Origin: Lentzea aerocolonigenes
Lineage (GTDB): Bacteria > Actinomycetota > Actinomycetes > Mycobacteriales > Pseudonocardiaceae
Direction: 5' to 3'
Length of the DNA: 34,235 nucleotides
NCBI RefSeq assembly: GCF_000955955.1
Contig: NZ_JYJG01000052.1
Coordinates: 1 to 34,235 of the forward strand
Shown here: positions 31,541 through 34,235 of the stretch, piece by piece
Layout of the letters: every line of letters begins with the position of its first letter
Numbering within the stretch: the first letter of the stretch is position 1
Notes under the pieces: generated by a model
The model's database searches: none
What the model was told of the DNA's origin: nothing
Seen by the model: only the letters and a program-made list of their open reading frames with translations
Translations under genes and position numbers: made by a program

Positions 31541-32307
31541 ACGACGTGCGGGTCGAGATCACCGGCACCACCACGGTGATCTGGATGAACCGGCCGGACC
31601 GGCGCAACGCGGTCGACGGGCCGATGGCCGCCGAGCTGCTGGACGCGTTCCTGGCGTTCGAGGCGGACGACAGCCAGCGCGTGGCAGTGCTCGCCGGTGC
31701 GGGCGGCACGTTCTGCGCGGGCGCGGACCTGACCTCGGTCGGCGATCCCGCGCGCCGCAACGAACTCGACCCAGCCGGTGGCGGAGCGGGGCCGATGGGG
31801 CCGTCCCGGTTGCACCTGAGCAAGCCGTTGATCGCGGCCGTGAGCGGTCATGCGGTCGCGGGTGGGCTGGAACTGGCGCTGCTCGCCGATTTGCGGGTGG
31901 TCGAGAGCGACGCGGTGTTCGGCGTGTTCTGCCGGCGCTGGGGAGTGCCGTTGATCGACGGTGGCACGGTTCGGTTGCCCCGGATCGTGGGCCTGGGCCG
32001 GGCGCTGGACCTGATTCTGACCGGACGGCCCGTCGCCGCCGACGAGGCACTGGCGATGGGGCTGGCCAACCGCGTCGTCGAACCGGGCCAGGCCGTGCGG
32101 GTGGCTCTCGAACTCGCTGAGCAGATCGCCGCGTTCCCGTTCGAATGCGTGCTCACGGACCGTGCGTCGACCTACGCGGGTCTCGATCTGCCGGTGGTGG
32201 AAGCGTTGCGGGCGGAAGGCGCGGCCGGAGTTCCGGTCGTGCAACGGGAAGGCGCTTCCGGCGCCGCCAGGTTCGCGGGCGGCGCCGGAAGACACGGCCA
32301 GTTCTAG
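31537..32307 (+). CDS. enoyl-CoA hydratase/isomerase (crotonase) family protein
   Basis: A 256-residue cytosolic crotonase. Visible features are the N-terminal WMNRPDRRNAVDGPM, the first oxyanion-hole segment FCAGADLTSV, the second HAVAGGLELALLADLR and the substrate segment FCRRWGVPLIDGGTVRLPRIVG. The ATG overlaps the regulator's stop (ATGA) and has GGAGG just upstream, so the two genes were coupled. Because of the upstream frameshift, the reading frame from the SARP start stays open straight into this gene. It may act in fatty-acid or branched-chain acyl-CoA breakdown; the exact substrate is unknown. The stop shares CTAG with the convergent peptidase stop. Confidence 0.92.
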   Translation: MNDVRVEITGTTTVIWMNRPDRRNAVDGPMAAELLDAFLAFEADDSQRVAVLAGAGGTFCAGADLTSVGDPARRNELDPAGGGAGPMGPSRLHLSKPLIAAVSGHAVAGGLELALLADLRVVESDAVFGVFCRRWGVPLIDGGTVRLPRIVGLGRALDLILTGRPVAADEALAMGLANRVVEPGQAVRVALELAEQIAAFPFECVLTDRASTYAGLDLPVVEALRAEGAAGVPVVQREGASGAARFAGGAGRHGQF

Positions 32308-34082
32308 CCGGTGATCACCGCGCCGCCGACGATCGGCAGCACGACATTGCTGACACCGAGCGACACGTTCAACGCGATACCGGCAGCCCCGGTGTCCGTT
32401 GCGACGTAACCGCTGTGGTTCGTGACGATCACGATGCCGATGCGGTGCCCGGCCGGGATCAGCGCGTCCCGAGCGTGCAGCCGCCAGCTGACGTCCACGG
32501 TCGTCCCGTTGGTGGGCAACGGGGTCGAGGTCTCCAGTGACGCGCGGTTCTTGGCGTCGATGGAGCCGCGGGTCAGCATGGTCGCGGTGACCGCCTGCAC
32601 CGAGACGTCCGGCGGGCGCGCGCATCCGGTGCGGTCACGCAGGTCCGCCCGCGTGCAGGTCTCGGTGGAGAGCTGGATCGGCGACCGGTCCGTCATCACC
32701 GCCTGGGTGCCCGGGCCGTAGTCCACCAGCAGCGCGGTCAACGGTGTGGACGCCCGGTTCGACGCCACCCGTGCCGTGAGCCGGACTTCGCCGGACACCC
32801 GCGCGGCCTGCGTGAGCGGTGGCGTCACGTAGACCAGCCTGCGCGGATCCGCCGTCTCCGGATTGGCCATCATCTGCGTCTCGCTGAGGTTCGCGTTGTC
32901 CCCCAAGCGTTGCGTGCCGGTACCAGGAGCGGTGGTCAGCGAACCCGACATGCCACCGGCCGCCGGACCGAAGTACAGCGTGGTGTCCTTGGTGTTCGGC
33001 CGCGGCCAGGAAGCGTCCTGCTCCCAGGTGCCGTCAGGCTTCTGGAAGTCGGCCATGGGCTCGTTCATGATCCCGTTCTGCACGCCCTTGAGCCAGTGGT
33101 CCATCCACAGGCCCATCACGCGCTGCCACTCGGCCTGGCGGAACGAGATCGGGTCGAGGTGCCCGCCGCGGTGCAGCCAGATCTTGCGCGGCACGCCCCG
33201 GTCCGCGAGCTGCTGCCACCAGCGGCCGAACTGCGACGGCTTGACGTTCCAGTCCGCCTGGCCGTGCACGGCGAACACCGACGCCGTCACGTTCTGCGCG
33301 GTCTGCCGGTAGTCGCGGGCCTTCCAGAACGACGTGTAGTCGAAGGTCTCGTCGCCGTCCTCGGCCGCCAGCTTGTCGAGAACCGGCTTGCACTTCGCCT
33401 TCTGCGCGGAGCTGATCACGTAGTTGGCGAGGTAGGTCGGGTAGTCCTTCGAGTGCGCGCCGCGGTAGGCGATGCCCTGGTCGCGCGAGTACTCGTACCA
33501 GCTGGAGATCGCGGCGATCGGCACGATCGTCTTGACGCCGGGGATGTTCGCCGCGGCGGCCGCGTTGGGCAGGGTTCCGTTGTAGGACACGCCCAGCATG
33601 CCCACGTTGCCCGTGCTCCAACTGGCGGTGGCCGGCCTGTCGTCGGCGTAGAACGCCTTCGCCCGGCCGTTCAGCCAGTCGACGACGGCTTTGACGCTCG
33701 CGGTGTCCTCGGGGCCGCCGGTGGTCGGGCAGCCGGTCGACCGGGAGGTGCCTTGCATCTCCATCTCGACCACCGCGTACCCGCGCGGCACGAAGTACTC
33801 GTCGTACCACCGGCTGAAGCCACGCGGCACGTCCATCGCCTTCGCCGCGAAGGTGCCCAGTCCGTAGTAGGGGCTGGCCTCCATGACGATCGGCACCTTC
33901 GCCGTGGAGTCCGGACGCATCACGTCCGCGGCGATCCGGTCCAGCTTGCCGTCCGCGTCGCTGTCCATTGTGGACTCGACGTACACGGTCTCGGTGATCG
34001 CGGCAGGGGCTGCGTTGGAGACAGGAGTGAATGTCGTCGCGGCCGTCAGCAGGGTGGCCGCGACGAGGTAGACCCTTCGCAT
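32304..34082 (-). CDS. secreted Xaa-Pro dipeptidyl-peptidase (S15/CocE-NonD family)
   Basis: A 592-residue exported serine hydrolase. The signal peptide is RRVYLVAATLLTAATTF with cleavage near NAAPAA. The alpha/beta-hydrolase core carries the triad Ser166 (GVSYNG), Asp277 (GQADWNV) and His308 (HRGGHLDP). The oxyanion region EASPYYGLG and the helical cap (WYEYSRDQGIAYRG) match Streptomyces-type X-Pro dipeptidyl-peptidases. The C-terminal third is the jelly-roll PepX_C domain (VYVTPPLTQAARVSGEV to VSWRLHARDALIPAGHRIG). It removes X-Pro dipeptides from extracellular peptides. The ATG has GGAGG five bases upstream, inside a small hairpin. Confidence 0.92.
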   Translation of the reverse strand: MRRVYLVAATLLTAATTFTPVSNAAPAAITETVYVESTMDSDADGKLDRIAADVMRPDSTAKVPIVMEASPYYGLGTFAAKAMDVPRGFSRWYDEYFVPRGYAVVEMEMQGTSRSTGCPTTGGPEDTASVKAVVDWLNGRAKAFYADDRPATASWSTGNVGMLGVSYNGTLPNAAAAANIPGVKTIVPIAAISSWYEYSRDQGIAYRGAHSKDYPTYLANYVISSAQKAKCKPVLDKLAAEDGDETFDYTSFWKARDYRQTAQNVTASVFAVHGQADWNVKPSQFGRWWQQLADRGVPRKIWLHRGGHLDPISFRQAEWQRVMGLWMDHWLKGVQNGIMNEPMADFQKPDGTWEQDASWPRPNTKDTTLYFGPAAGGMSGSLTTAPGTGTQRLGDNANLSETQMMANPETADPRRLVYVTPPLTQAARVSGEVRLTARVASNRASTPLTALLVDYGPGTQAVMTDRSPIQLSTETCTRADLRDRTGCARPPDVSVQAVTATMLTRGSIDAKNRASLETSTPLPTNGTTVDVSWRLHARDALIPAGHRIGIVIVTNHSGYVATDTGAAGIALNVSLGVSNVVLPIVGGAVITG

Positions 34083-34086
34083 GAGT

Positions 34087-34136
34087 TCCTCCGTCGGAGG
34101 ACCCGTTCACCCGCAGGGGTGTGGTGAATCGGGTCC
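34087..34136 (-). promoter_or_regulatory. two mutually exclusive hairpins in the 5' leader of the dipeptidyl-peptidase gene
   Basis: In the minus-strand transcript, a 13-base-pair stem with one bulge pairs 34123-34136 with 34099-34111 around an 11-base loop. A second stem of six pairs and a three-base loop (34087-34101) places the ribosome binding site GGAGG (34092-34088) opposite CCTCC (34100-34096). Both stems need bases 34099-34100, so they cannot be complete together. This is the layout of a translational switch; the trigger is unknown. Confidence 0.4.
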
Positions 34137-34235
34137 TTCCAACGGATCTCACCGAAACCGGAGCTCTGTCCGGTACGGCCGAAAGATCTAAACCAATACC
34201 GGAACTACACGCCGAGATCGATGAAGGGAACCTTC

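Noticed and set aside
32304..32307. CTAG palindrome
   Set aside because: Two convergent TAG stops share these bases; it is not a regulatory site.

Overview
The window is GC-rich DNA with dense genes, frequent 4-base stop/start overlaps (GTGA), GTG/TTG starts, leaderless-type promoters, three actinobacterial-style two-component systems and lipomannan-type mannosyltransferases. This points to a filamentous actinomycete. The VanR/VanS-like pair, the MptB/GT87 operon and the molybdo-oxidoreductase operon suggest the Pseudonocardiales (Lentzea/Saccharothrix/Amycolatopsis-like), but that placement is inference.

Layout. 1-771: 3' end of a RidA-like gene broken by a small deletion, then a DUF488 gene. 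841-4145: ABC ATPase, ABC permease, histidine kinase and LuxR-type response regulator in one tight operon behind a 24-base palindrome; a scarred FMN-reductase remnant (4142-4380) and a TetR regulator follow. 4983-9735: secreted or envelope proteins (membrane protein, divergent SNase-like protein, M28 aminopeptidase, SGNH hydrolase, SnoaL-like protein). 9887-12247: a VanZ-like protein directly in front of a VanR/VanS-like two-component system. 12207-14152: galactokinase, divergent from a GH35-type C-terminal domain that lacks its catalytic barrel. 14222-15993: a DesK/LuxR-type two-component system. 16135-21152: four GT-C type membrane glycosyltransferases, three of them in one minus-strand operon (MptB-like, then two tandem GT87 paralogues), likely acting on polyprenyl-phosphate-mannose-dependent envelope glycan assembly. 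21267-22650: a HIT protein and a NYN-nuclease/cold-shock-like fusion. 22738-25824: a large secreted PA14-GH2-LamG beta-glycosidase behind two overlapping LacI-type operators. 25976-28498: an NDK-like protein converging on a molybdopterin oxidoreductase / FAD reductase / zinc-ribbon operon. 28915-32307: a SARP/AfsR-type regulator that has lost its P-loop and reading frame, overlapping an enoyl-CoA hydratase. 32304-34082: a secreted Xaa-Pro dipeptidyl-peptidase with an unusual 5' leader.

The strongest functional unit is VanZ-VanR-VanS without vanHAX in the window. The strongest oddity is the cluster of four genes carrying what look like short deletion scars (RidA, FMN reductase, GH35, AfsR-like). 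These could be real gene decay or assembly collapse. All functional assignments come from reading motifs and recalling families; no database search was run.
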